A DNA stretch of 64,000 bases from Lentinula raphanica (Eukaryota; Basidiomycota; Agaricomycetes; Agaricales; Omphalotaceae), in assembly GCA_027919835.1 (NCBI GenBank), contig JANVFP010000010.1:1-64000 (forward strand), in the 5' to 3' direction. Positions 20,167-31,725 of the stretch are shown here, one piece after another; position 1 is the stretch's first letter, and every line of letters begins with the position of its first letter. The notes beneath the pieces are model-generated. The model saw nothing but the letters and a program-made list of their open reading frames with translations, ran no database searches and was not told where the DNA came from. Position numbers and translations under genes: made by a program.

Positions 20167-21294
20167 TCGACATGAAGGCGGATTCCAAGGGTAGGGAGCC
20201 TTTCTGCAGGCCTCTGCAAACAACAGATCATCTCCCAGCAACTATAGTGCACTATTCATCACAACAGGTATGTACATGAAGGTCTTCACCTTCATCATAC
20301 CTAATGTGTACATGAATACACTTAATTGCTGGCTATCCTCAAGAGCTCTTGCCACTATACTGTGCACGCATACAGAGCTCTATTGCCCCTACAAGTTGTC
20401 CACTATGACCTAGTGATGATACCCAGTCTGTGTGGAGTTATGCACACTTTTTCACCAAAGTGCTCAGAATCTTCTGATAGAGCTTTTGATTTACATTTGG
20501 CTCTACACCACGCAGTTCTGGATGGATCCCTTAGGTGTCTTAAGTAAAAATGTGCGGCTCCATGTCCTCTTCGGGATGAGAACAAATTTGATGGCATTTG
20601 GCTCACTGGTTCTCCCGCAATCGTCATTTCAAGTTGCACACTCAAAACACAAAAAGCGGACTTGAGTGTTATTTCACTCCCAGAGCCTTTAGATCACTCT
20701 GGACCATGCCTAGACACATCACATGGGTCTCTGGACATATTTCGGACAATCTCAGCGCCTATGGGGCGCTTGGATCATCAGCTGATAGCTGCACATGGTC
20801 CCATCTTCACATGCATCAGGCATATCATGATGGGGTTGATCTGGTCCTGATGGTGGCTGTTACAGGTGCCAGAGGTCTGAGCAGAGGCCTGTAAAAGCGA
20901 GTTTCATCATCAGTTTTTGATCTCCCATTCTTTCTTTCCTTCCCCCACCATCTCTGACCTGGGTGAGGCTGCCTGCATGTCCCCTTGCTCTATTTGAGCT
21001 CTGATTTCACTATCCAGCACATTCCTCCATCTGTACAGACTACAGGCCTTCCAGAGGTGTCTCAGATACAGGAATCTGGTATGAAATTTCGCATTTTTCA
21101 CCATCAAGACACTGAACAGATACCAAAGCACATCCAGACAGATCTAAGGTGATCAGACACTGTAGAAGTTGATTCCTTTGTTAGATCTTGGGTTTTTGGT
21201 GTCTCAGTGCGCTCTGATCATGTCTGATAAGCCTCTACATTGTACTGACTCTTATCTACATAGATCTAACCTTGATCTACCTGTTTTTCCTTCA
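20167..21294 (+). repeat. Ngaro copy B, A2 internal repeat
   Basis: The internal copy of the A repeat. It is followed by 94 bp of unique pyrimidine- and TATG-rich DNA before B2. One visible difference from A1 changes Glu to Lys in a shadow ORF. Confidence 0.88.
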
Positions 21295-21388
21295 CCCTCC
21301 CTCCTCTCCCTCATATCATGTATGTTCTCATTGTTTGTATATATGTAGTGGTATGTAGCTACATCCTTACCTATCCTGTACCATTATG

Positions 21389-21481
21389 TAGCCCTCCATG
21401 ATCCGCTCTGAATGTTATGGGCTTTGGCCCAGTGTTGGCTAACTTTAACTTCCTGTCCCACCTGAGTGCAAAAGGCAGAGG
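21389..21481 (+). repeat. Ngaro copy B, B2 terminal repeat
   Basis: The 93-bp 3' end of copy B. The host Tnp2-like frame reads from CGGATT (21482) straight into it, so the open frame seen from 22771 to 21371 is a host-element chimera at its C-terminus. Confidence 0.9.
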
Positions 21482-23601
21482 CGGATTGTCCAGACCAAGT
21501 GCATCGCGGAAGAATCGCTGCTGCAGGATCAAATACATAGTGTGCATAGGGTCGACGAGTAACTGTTCGACCGGATTCCAATAGGGTAAGTGCCATAGCT
21601 CAGAGTAACGTGTACCAAAGAAAGACTCTATTTCGATGCGGCGTTCTGGTGTTTCCGCATGAAGCCATGCATGAGCGCCTTTCCTGAGATAGTCTATGTC
21701 GGCAACTTCCCATTGGGTATAATCCGTCCTCCCGATGTGTACTATATGCCAACATTTGCATATAAAGCAAGTATGATGAGACGTTACATCCAAGAGTCCT
21801 CCCCAAGGACGCGCTGCTTTGAAATCCAGGGTTTCCCCTCCGACTGCAGCCCGATGAATGCACGCGTATTGTTCTTCGCCATTTTCGTGACTTTGATGTG
21901 TGTGGTAAGGCTGAAGCCCACGAGAATATGCCGCAGCGAGTTCGGTGACAAGGAGACGCCAGTAATGCCGGTTCTCACTATGTTTCGCGTCAGGCTCGTG
22001 CAGACCCTGAACAATACCAGGGACGTATAACCAGGCAGGATCGTACCGCATGGAGAGGGGGAGATTCAGGCAAGCTAAACAAGTGACACCTGTTGAACTG
22101 GATTTTCCGCGAATTCGATTGCCCTCGACGTTGAAAGAGTCTGCATGTAGAAGAAACAGCCATCGCCCCTCCTTTCCGCGATCTGATATGAATAATTCCC
22201 CGTCTTCTGTACGGAACGTACGCACAAAAGTACCATCTCTGAAACTTTGCACTACATCGGGAGAATCGGGAGAACTCGAAACGTCGACACAGAATTTATT
22301 GCCGTATTGTTCGATGCCGGGTTGCGCGATGAAACGGCCGAACCATTCGTGAAAGGAATAGTGATGATAAGTTTTGAGAGGTTTGCCTGAGTCCGACAGT
22401 AATTCTGCTCCGCACACTTCAGAGAGCTTCGTGAGGCGTTCAGTGCAATGAGTAGGATAAACGGGCTTTTGAGATCCTTGCATATAAGTTGGTGGATGTG
22501 TGAAGCTGCAGCGTGGACACACTGCGTGAGGAACGCTTTGAATCTGAAGATTCAATTTCTTCTCGAGAGTGCCGATCGAGTCCGGGATATCGTTGAGCGC
22601 CTTCTTCTGGAAAATATTGGGCTGCCCAGCCAACAATGTCATCGATAGGCCGTACACTTTGAGCAACTTCAGCAACACATTAGATGCTCGCCTTGCAGTC
22701 CCTTCAAAAATGCGAATAACTAGAGCTATGGTGAAAGCTATCAGCGTCGGAGTGTTCCATTGATCTGCCAAATCTGTAAATGCATCCTCTTGAATGCATG
22801 ATCAATATCAGCATCACACAAAGTGAAGAATACACATACTATTGTTGATTCTGACAGGAGACGAGGTATCCGGGTATTCTCTTTTCCAAATCTCCAGAGT
22901 GCTCCTTAGAGTCGCCACGTCCTTCACAACCTCCGTAACCTGAACACTCGCAGCTTCGTTCGTGATCGATCCTACTCGACCAGAAACATAGTCAAGCTTC
23001 TGCTCGGCGCGGTTCAAGGTACGATGAATTATGTCGGGGGACAAATCATGAGCAAGTCCTTCAAGACACTGCTGAGTTTCGGAGATGACACCCTTGAGAC
23101 GATCGACAGCTCTGAGAGCTTTCTTCGCAACCTCCCCAGTAATCTGTAACCGACTCATCTCACTAGAGAGATTGTCTCCGTCATCTCCCTCGATCATGTT
23201 GCGATTAAGTTGCTCCGTCGTTGAATCCAGCGCACCCTATGATTCGTCTTCATACAGGGAAATTCTAAAGAGTTAGAAGAACTCACAGTCAAACCTTCCA
23301 GAATAGCAGGATCATCCAAGGAGGTTGTAGAAGGCACCGCTTCGCGTTGCAGTGTACTCGCCGCCATGATGCTTAACCCATAATCTACCGGCGCATTGGG
23401 AGAATCAAGACCTTGACTTTTCTTTTCTCTTCTGAGCGCACGTTGAATAGGGTTCGAAGACGGTGACGTGGCTCCTGATCTCGATGATAGAGTGAAGGTG
23501 GTATTGCCTTCCGTGGGCGGGGCCGATTCTCTGGCGATCGACTTTGCCAAAAATTCTCCGTAGTTATTTGCACGTTTCCTACCCTTTCCGGAGGTGGACA
23601 T
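21482..23601 (-). pseudogene. Tnp2-like transposase gene, 5' piece
   Basis: N-terminal part of a large fungal Tnp2-related protein, the family linked with CACTA-type DNA transposons. It begins at MSTSGKGRKRANNYG (ATG 23601). A Ser-rich leader and a helical region (LDYVSGRVGSITNEAASVQ) follow. A long exon from about 22771 carries a zinc-binding-like CPRCSFTHPP block, the core YDPAWLYVPGIVQGLHEP, a CFICKC motif, and the diagnostic segment LWHLPYWNPVEQLLVDPMH. The piece ends at LGLDNP, where Ngaro copy B begins. No terminal repeats of a CACTA element were found, so it may be a domesticated or remnant transposase. It cannot make a full protein because of the insertions. Confidence 0.75.
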
Positions 23602-23985
23602 GGTAATCTGGCTTTCGGGAATAATCGATGAGCATACCCATCATCAGACACTGGAGAAGGACGTACCAAGTTTGTCCTTCAAATTACAATGTGGTACAAT
23701 GACGATCTTCAATGGCATCAGCGTGTAGGCTAATCCTGGGTTGATCAAGACAGAATTTTCAATACCTTTGTTCTAGATGTTGTACAACGGCAAAGCGAAA
23801 GTCGAAGCTGATAGAAAAAAAAACTCATCTGTTCATTTGTCTTATTGTACATATAGCGTGGATTTTTTGATGGGCCTTATTCCATGTTCTTCACGTCCAT
23901 TTGTAGCATATAGAACACTTGATCATGATTTACTGACTGCTGTCTAGTGTTACAAGAACATAGTATGAAGATTAGAGAATTATCC

Positions 23986-25183
23986 TTAATCCTCGTGCTC
24001 TTGTACAACGAACCCAGGCATCTTCTTGAATTTGAGGTCCTGTAACTGGTGCGGAAGGAGATTCTGGAGATATTCGCCATGGAAGATCTGTTTCGGGTAC
24101 CCAGGGGGTGGCTCGCGATTGTCGATGATATTAGAGCGAACTCGTTTGAGTTGATATCGACCCTGTTGTGTGAAAATTTGAGGTTCAGTTTTCGGTGTTT
24201 GGTCCACCTTCTCGAAGAGCGACCTGAATGACTGGTGTCTGAACCAGAGTATTTTCACCAACTTCACGTCCTGTTTGGTCGAAACGCCGTCGATTATAAC
24301 GTCTTCTTCGCCATCTTCCTCGTCAGACATGCCGCGCTCCCCCAGTATTCCAACCGCCTCCTCTACATATGACCAAAATGTTTCCATCTCATCGTCTTGG
24401 ACTTGTTGAGCAACTTCGAGCATGACAGCAGCGGTTTTCAACCTATTTTGGTATTTCTGCAGTGTCGGGTTAAGTCAATGTTAACGTGAGAAGGGTTTTC
24501 ACTCACCCCATGACGAAGCCCCGAGATCTTACTGGACATTTGGCGTTTGTCGTAAGAGTCCAATAACCGCTTTTCTCTGGCCTCCGGCGTCTCCCCTGGA
24601 AGCTGACGATGATTTTCTATCGTCTTGTAGAACTTCGAAAACCTGTCGTAAAATAAGTCCTTCCACTCAACCTTCTTTCCAAACCGTCCATCCGGAGTCC
24701 CTGCGTGTATCCGCCTCGCTTCTCGACTGAGTTTACCGAGGAGGGCGTTATTCCAGAGAGACTTTCTCATCTGCGCTGCCGAGAGACCCTTCCAATGAAG
24801 ACTAGTATTCACTAGCATGGGACCAGCTCCGTTATCGCCATTCGAGTGAGCCTGCAGGCATTCGTCCGACGGATTTCGTATGCCGACCACCTCGTAATTG
24901 TTTTGGTTGATGCCCAATGCGGTTTGGTATAATTCGCGAGTGAGATTCTAGCCAACAAGAAGCATCAGACACACGAAAAGAAAATACAGAACTCCTGGAA
25001 GCAGAAACATACATTGATGTTAGCCCTGATCTCGTCCTCAGTGTAGTACTCCAGCACGGGCTTCAAACTCCACTTTTCCGCAACCTTGTGCTCATTACTC
25101 TCTATCTTGTTCATATCGGAGTCGTCCGGTTTGTCATTTGAAGGATCTCGTTCTTCCTCCTCTTCTTCTTCACCTCCATCCAT
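23986..25183 (-). CDS. Hypothetical protein, lineage-specific fungal family
   Basis: I do not recognise a function. Exons fit as about 25183-25015 (MDGG, then a Glu run, ending with EYYTEDEIRANIN), then about 24950-24508, then about 24460 to the TAA near 23988. The second exon carries VEWKDLFYDRFSKFYKTIENH and a basic segment. The last exon has an acidic block (DEEDGEEDVIIDG) and ends PGFVVQEHED. In the same frame, upstream of the chosen ATG, a Gly/Ser repeat (25190-25400) reads as a glycine-rich extension, so the true start may be further upstream or lost at the foldback insertion. Nearest neighbour is the Tnp2-like gene on the same strand; membership of that element is possible but unproven. 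Confidence 0.55.
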
Positions 25184-25385
25184 ACCCCTACCTCCACTTC
25201 CACTTCCACTTCCACTTCCACTACCACTACCACCACCGCTTCTACCACCATCGCCACCGCCACCTGAACCTCCACTGCCACCTCTTCCACCTCCACCGCC
25301 ACCGCCACTGCCACCTCTTCCACCTCCACCACCACCGCCACTGCCACCTCTTCCACCTCCACCTCCACCTCCACCGCCACCACTA
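25155..25385. repeat. CCACCT/CCACCG hexamer tract
   Basis: About 230 bp of imperfect CCACCN and CCACTTCC units, with a larger ~30-bp period around CCACCTCTTCCACC. It reads as Gly/Ser-rich on minus, in frame with the gene starting at 25183, and Pro-rich on plus. Confidence 0.85.
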
Positions 25386-25458
25386 TTGCGATTCGGTCTT
25401 CCTTCTCTGCTAGGGGCTCTTCTTCCTCCCGCACCACTTCCCCCCGTTCCAGCTGATA

Positions 25459-28400
25459 CTGTAAAACTTTTGTAAAAAGTACCGATAAGTTATCGGGTAC
25501 CTATTGCAAATAGTTGTGATAACCCGGAGGGGGTCCCGGAAATGGCCCCGGGGGGTGGTCATGCCTGTCACCACCTGTCACATATGGCTTATATTTACTG
25601 TTTTGGGTAATTAATAATCATCCAGATATTAAATAAGCAGTACATTTTCAAAAAAACTCGAAAATTCATAAAAATTCATAAAAAACCTAAAATGGCCTGA
25701 TTAGGTCAGATCAGGATATGTAAGCAAATAACCTCATATGATAAAAAATGATATAGGGCCAATGTAGGTACTAAAAATAGCCCAAAAAATCAATAAAAAT
25801 GCAGAAAAAAAATTAGGGATGGTATAGAGCCTATTGCAGGCCCAGGCACATCAAAATTACCAAAAAAGGAAAAAATTGATTATGATCTCATCTTGTAGCA
25901 AAAAATCTGAAAAAGATCCTAAAAATAGTCAAAAAATTCAGGGGTGCCTTGTTGGCCCTGAAAACGCAAAATAAAAAAAAATACGCGACAAGTGTAAAAA
26001 TTTTCATCACTCCAAATCATCCCAAATCCACTATACAGTTAGTATATATGATGTATATGCTATATTTAGCATCCTAGTACCTTTATTGGACTAAAAATAG
26101 AACTTGATCTTATCTGATAGCAAAAAATCTGAAAAAATCATTAAAAATACTCAAAAAATTCAGGGGTGCCTCATTGGCCCCGAAAATGCAAAATAAAAAA
26201 ATTTACACGACACAATTGAAAAACAATATCACTCCAAATCATATCAAATCCACTACACAGTCAGTATATGTCATGTATATGCCATTTATAGCACCCCTAG
26301 TACCCTCAATCACTTATATCACTCAAGAATCATACCAAACTGAATAATATGGGGAGTAAATATATTGTACATGATATTTTTAGCACACCTAGTACCCTTG
26401 ATAACTTAGAACAATTTATATTACTCAATATTCCCAGTACACTTAGCACTTATCACACCTAACACACTAAAACTCATAACAGTACTTATATGTATTATAC
26501 TTAATACAGTTGACAATGAAAATACTGTAAACAGTGTTATCAGTCATTATACTTAACACACTTGACAGTCAAAAAGTTGGAACAATTGTTATACTATAAC
26601 ACACTCATAACAACGAGTTTTGGGTGCTTATGGGCGCTTATTTGGTGTTTTTGAGTCGAAATTTATTGATAGCACACTCAATAATTTTTGTCTGGGCTCT
26701 ATATTGTGTAAGGATGTTGTTTATATCATAATACACTTGATACAGTTCGGAGAACTCAAGATTACAGCCTGTGGGACTGGCTATATTGTGATCTTTTGAA
26801 ATATAACAGTGTTTTATGTAAATGTCAATGCATATGTCCATGTAATGCAAGTATACTGATGGTGGTTGATGAGGGAATCACTCCTACAAGTCTACTAGAA
26901 GTGTATGGACATGGTTCAGATACTCACTATGACTATTGGACTCTGTGATATACATGTACATGTTTCATGTACACTATAGATGTCTACACTTACATGTAAC
27001 AATAGATGTCATATTCAATGACCCCCATTACAGATCTCCTGGCTGTATCACATAAAGATAGAATAGGTTGTAGGATGACTCTTCTCATGACTCAGTAGCA
27101 GTTTGACTTCACAACATGGGTGTATGCACTGACATTTACATAAAACACTGTTATATCACAAAAGATCACAATATAGCCTGTTCCACAGGCTGTAATCTTG
27201 AGTTCTCCGAACTGTATCAAGTGTATTATGATATAAACAACATCCTTACACAATATAGAGCCCACACAAAAATTATTGAGTGTGCTATTAATGAATTTCG
27301 ACTCAAAAACACCAAATAAGCACCCATAAGCACCCAAAACTCGTTGTTATGAGTGTGTTATAGTATAACAATTGTTCCGACTTTTTGACTGTCAAGTGTG
27401 TTAAGTATAATAACTGATAACACTGTTTACAGTATTTTCATTGTCAACTGTGTTAAGTATAATACATATAAGTACTGTTATGAGTTTTAGTGTGTTAGGT
27501 GTGATAAGTGCTAAGTGTACTGGGAATATTGAGTAATATAAATTGTTCTAAGTTATCAAGGGTACTAGGTGTGCTAAAAATATCATGTACAATATATTTA
27601 CTTCCCAAATTATTCAGTTTGGTATGATTCTTGAGTGATATAAGTGATTGAGGGTACTAGGGGTGCTATAAATGGCATATACATGACATATACTGACTGT
27701 GTAGTGGATTTGGTATGATTTGGAGTGATATTGTTTTTCAATTATGTCATATAAATTTTTTTATTTTGCATTTTCGGAGCCAATGAGGCACCCCTGAATT
27801 TTTTGAGTATTTTTTATGATTTTTTCAGATTTTTTGCTATCAGATAAGATCAAGTTCTATTTTTAGCCCAATAAAGGTACTAGGATGCTAAATATAGCAT
27901 ATACATCATATATACTGACTGTATAGTGGATTTGGGATGATTTGGAGTGATGAAAATTTTTACACTTGTCGCGTATTTTTTTTTATTTTGTGTTTTCAGG
28001 GCCAACAAGGCACCCCTGAATTTTTTGACTATTTTTAGAATCTTTTTCAGATTTTTTGCTACAAGATGAGATCATAATCAATTTTTTCCTTTTTTGGTAA
28101 TTTTGATGTGCCTGGGCCTGCAATAGGCTCTATACCATCCCTAATTTTTTTTGCATTCTTATTGATTTTTTGGGCTATTTTTAGTACCTACATTGGCCCT
28201 ATATCATTTTTTATCATATGAGGTTATTTGCTTACATATCCTGATCTGACCTAATCAGGCCATTTTAGGTTTTTTTATGAATTTTTATGAATTTTCGAGT
28301 TTTTTTGAAAATGTACTGCTTATTTAATATCTGGATGATTATTAATTACCCAAAACAGTAAATATAAGCCATATGTGACAGGTGGTGACAGGCATGACCA

Positions 28401-28497
28401 CCCCCTGGGGCCATTTCCGGGACCCCCTCCGGGTTATCACAACTATTTGCAATAGGTACCCGATAACTTATCAGTCTTTTTTACAAAAGCTTTACTG
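25459..28497. mobile_element. 3.04-kb AT-rich foldback element
   Basis: A near-perfect long inverted repeat. The left arm is about 25459-26845, the loop about 26846-27104 and the right arm about 27105-28497. The outermost ends read CTGTAAAACTTTTGTAAAAA and, on the complement, CAGTAAAGCTTTTGTAAAAA. Both ends are flanked by TA. TA flanks and CAGT-type ends fit the Tc1/mariner-pogo superfamily. No transposase is encoded, so it would be non-autonomous. The arms differ at scattered positions. The composition is far more AT-rich than the neighbouring genes. A mirrored 67-70 residue ORF near the arm tips (26638-26850 minus and 27116-27319 plus) is present but has no known product. Confidence 0.82.
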
Positions 28498-28499
28498 TA

Positions 28500-29541
28500 T
28501 CCTGTGGCTGGCTAAATCTCAAGTCTCGATCACAAAACTTCAGCTCTCACTCGCGGAAGCACAGAAAGTAAGACTATTGAAATTTGCTGATCTTCCCTCA
28601 GCCTGATATCGTCTAGGCCAACCAGGCTTCTCAACTCAAGATACACAGTACTGAGGAAAGTCTGAGGCGTCTACAAGTTGGGTACATCAGCATAGAATGT
28701 GACCTCCCTGACCCTCTACACTCACCAGAGCGGCTACGAAGAACTCGAAATTCGACTCAATTCTCGGGACCGCCAAATTCGAACACTCGAAACATTGATT
28801 CATGAGAAAGACAGCGACCACGAACAGACTCAAACCCATCTTCAGGTAGGGCCTGTTTCATGATGTTTCATTCATCCATAACATATTAACAAATATACCG
28901 AACAGGATCAGTTGGACACGCTGCGCGCAAGCTTGAACGATCTTCGGAATGATCGACGGGACAGAGTCTTGAGGGCAAGTATTATTTGGAACCGGAACTG
29001 TGTACTCACCATTTCTGAATGCAGAGCCGTTTCGAGGAACTACAGAGTAGTCATGATGTTCAGACGGTGCGATATGTTTTCTACACCATTGATACTTGGG
29101 GCGACGAGTCAACAGGCAGCATTGAAACAAGTCCACATTGACGCGGCCCAAGAGATCTAACACTATCAGAAAGCTCTCGAGCAGATCAATGCAGTAAATT
29201 CTTTCAAAGGATTTGAGTCGTCTCACTGAAGCCATTTGCTCTAGTCAAATGAAGAATCCGAAATCAAGGAGAAACTGACTGTCGCGCTCGATCTCAATAA
29301 AGAATTACGGAATCAAAACCTGCAATTACAGAGCGAAGTGGCCCAGTACCAAGCCATACACACAAATACAACTTTGCCATATGGGAAGCCTCAGAGGAGC
29401 GTCAGTCATGCGAATGCGAAGGGGCTGCCTCAATCAATGATTCAGCGTAAATATGCGTTGAAGCCGATCAAAGTCAGTGAATCTCTTCATCGTGCCCGAC
29501 CGCCTTTCATTTTGCCACAGAACGATCGTCCATCGAAATAA
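28500..29541 (+). pseudogene. Coiled-coil protein gene lacking its 5' end
   Basis: A series of short exons in heptad-like register. First is LAKSQVSITKLQLSLAEAQK, ending at a GTAAGA donor near 28568. Further segments include LNSRDRQIRTLETLIHEKDS, DQLDTLRASLNDLRNDRRD and EIKEKLTVALDLNKELRNQN. The last exon runs to a TAA at 29541 with a basic tail (QRKYALKPIKVSESLHRARPP). No initiator ATG is visible before the TA flank of the foldback element at 28498. The 5' part was probably displaced or separated by that insertion. Function unknown; a structural coiled-coil protein is the only safe description. It might still be spliced from an exon beyond the element. Confidence 0.45.
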
Positions 29542-30189
29542 TTCAACATGCTCCCTCAGCAACACGAGACTCCATGATATTTTCCATATTTTGTAGACAT
29601 TCACCGAATATTTACCATTTTTCATCTATTCATAAAGATTGGCGATAATGAGTAGCACGAATATACTGATGTTTAGAATACATACCAATGAATACTGGAA
29701 CCATCTCGCAACTCGTGCAAAAATCTAATGTACTCGCATCGAACATTCCATGCTCAGCTCTTTCCCAAAAATATACTCAGAGTCTACTTCTCATATATTA
29801 CTTCCAAATAGCAATCTGCCGAATTGAGAGCGCGCGCAAGAAGCTCAGGCAAAGGGCTTTTCCACTCATTGTTTTGATGTCCTTCGGATAGCGCACGAGG
29901 CAAACTTCACCAAAACGAAGAAAACGCACACGTAGTGATCATTTGTGGGGAAATGTCAAGCCCACCTTTACACAGAACTGTACTCGATCCAGCAGGAGAC
30001 GTATCATCTAGTCCCAGCTGGGAAACGTGCGTGGTGTCTGTGATGCCCAATGGAGGTTTTCGAGAAAAAAAGAGTCTGACCACATTGGAAAACAACATAC
30101 AGTATTATTATACTACGTATATACGGATACCCACATCGAATACTTCACGAAGATTAAAATCCTCAAGGCGATAGAATTCCCGGTCTCTT
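29542..30189. other. Intergenic, nothing recognised
   Basis: AT-rich spacer between a plus-strand and a minus-strand gene, so it should hold both 3' ends. Small ORFs here have no coding character that I can support. Confidence 0.5.
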
Positions 30190-31090
30190 TCAGTCCTCCG
30201 ACGTTTCCATATATTGTTTTCTTCGGGTTCTTGCCGTCAAAGATCCTTTCGGAAGAACCTTCTTGTGTCGCTTCAGGGCAGATTTGATGAAATCATCGAC
30301 AACCCAATTGTTAAGGTACTCTTTGAGAAACGGAAATTTCTTCGAAGCCTTATGCATGAGACAGGTCATCAGATTTGGGCTCGTAACACGAAAACTTTGA
30401 CTCACCAAATTTTGAACTTCGTTGATGTCCGAAAGAGATTGTTCGCCGAATGATTGCGCACAGTCCAACTTCTTTCCAACGATTTCGTTCATGAAGTTCT
30501 GAAGCAGAGGTAAAATTGAGAAACGTCAAGGAAAGTAGACATGAATTACGGACCTCAACATCATCGAACCTGGTATCTACCCATCCTAACTGGACGCGCA
30601 AATTATACCCTCCTCGACTCGGTTTACCGGCTTCACCTGGGGGCTTTGGTATTTTATCCTCTGGCAAACTTATATCCTCCTCTTCATTAGAGTTCATGAC
30701 AACATTCGGTGCCACTGACTCCGAAGCGTTCGAACTACCAGTGAGAACTTGACTTGAGAATATGCGGGGTTGGGTAGAAGGAAGCAGCACCGGCGTAACA
30801 CGGTTTCTGAGGTGAGAATCCCTCGAATCCCTTTTTCTCTCGTTTGAGACGAGCAACGAGGCCTGGAAGCTGGGGTCTGGCGAAAGTGAGCGACTGCGGT
30901 GATAAGGAGATGCCCGAGCACTTGTTCGGGGAGCTCTCAAAGCTCCAGGCGAGTTAAGAAGGCGGCGATCAGCTGATACGGACTGAGGGGTTGAAGAAGA
31001 AGAGTGTAATTCAACGCGATCGTAGGGAGTTCTGCGGATGGAGACTGTAGTAGGACGAGACTTCGTATTGGCAGGATTACCTGGGTTCAT
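30190..31090 (-). CDS. Hypothetical basic protein, two exons
   Basis: Exon 1 starts at MNPGNPANTKSRP (ATG 31090) and runs to about 30556. It is rich in Ser, Arg and Pro, with a SRSLSPDP motif and an acidic NSNEEEDISLPED stretch, and ends VQLGWVDTRFDDVE. A roughly 55-bp GT...AG intron follows. Exon 2 begins NFMNEIVGKKLDC and contains the compact block FPFLKEYLNNWVVDDFIKSAL before a basic tail and stop at 30190. Fungal genomes hold many short proteins with a comparable W-x-x-x-DF C-terminal block. I recall them only as hypotheticals, so no function is assigned. Likely nuclear given the basic, disordered N-terminus (inference). Confidence 0.55.
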
Positions 31091-31725
31091 AATGGTGAAG
31101 AAGGATACTGTAAACGACACTCAGCAACTCACTATTTATACAAGGCTCGCTACGCACAAAGACTCATGCATGGATGAATCAAAGAGCATTGTCTAAAAAG
31201 AATAGATGGTCTTTGCCATTGGCGTCAATTACGGGCGTCAATTTCAACGGTCCCGGGGGACCGTGGTCCGTCACATCGCGCTCGATCAACGCTCGATCCT
31301 CTTTATTACTGTTGACGTTGATGCATGATGGCCTCTCTTTTCTCAACTCACCTTCCCCGCCTCCAACTTCATCTCAGATATCCGCAGTAACCATCAACAT
31401 GGTCTCTTGATCTCTATGACTCCTCGAAATCTGATTCGGCGGATGATCGTTTCAAACAAAATCTCCGCACAAAGAAATATTTTTGGGGTCTGTACAAAGA
31501 ACTGCCAATAGTCAACAAAGCATCTTACTGATTCTAAAAGGTTTCCAGCTTCGTCAGCCAAACAACTTCCTTTCTCCCACTCATATCAGTGGTTCTTGGT
31601 ATTCAGGCTTATTGCTTCGTAGTCACTCTCCCGATTGTCGATCCAACTTACTCTTTCACAGTCTTCATTCAAGTGAGAGACTGCATCCCATCACTGTTTC
31701 ACCTCGATATTCACTCTACAAATAG
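31091..31725. other. Divergent intergenic region
   Basis: Lies between two genes transcribed away from each other, so it should hold both promoters. I see no clear TATA box or motif. Confidence 0.5.

Larger units (their letters stand above)
14178..21481 (+). mobile_element. Ngaro-type retrotransposon, copy B
   Basis: A complete 7.30-kb element read on plus: A1 (14178-15305), ORF1, RT-RNase H, tyrosine recombinase, B1 (20074-20166), A2 (20167-21294), B2 (21389-21481). All three ORFs are open. A1 and A2 differ by at least one base (near 14946 versus 20935) but are otherwise nearly identical. Host bases GTTTTC and CGGATT abut the ends with no duplication. Deleting the element rejoins the Tnp2-like frame (LDNP to ENFS). 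This is the better candidate for an autonomous copy. Confidence 0.92.

Noticed and set aside
25086..25475. Plus-strand proline-rich ORF of 129 residues
   Set aside because: It is the complement of a CCACCT hexamer tract; the minus-strand Gly-rich reading joins a real gene.
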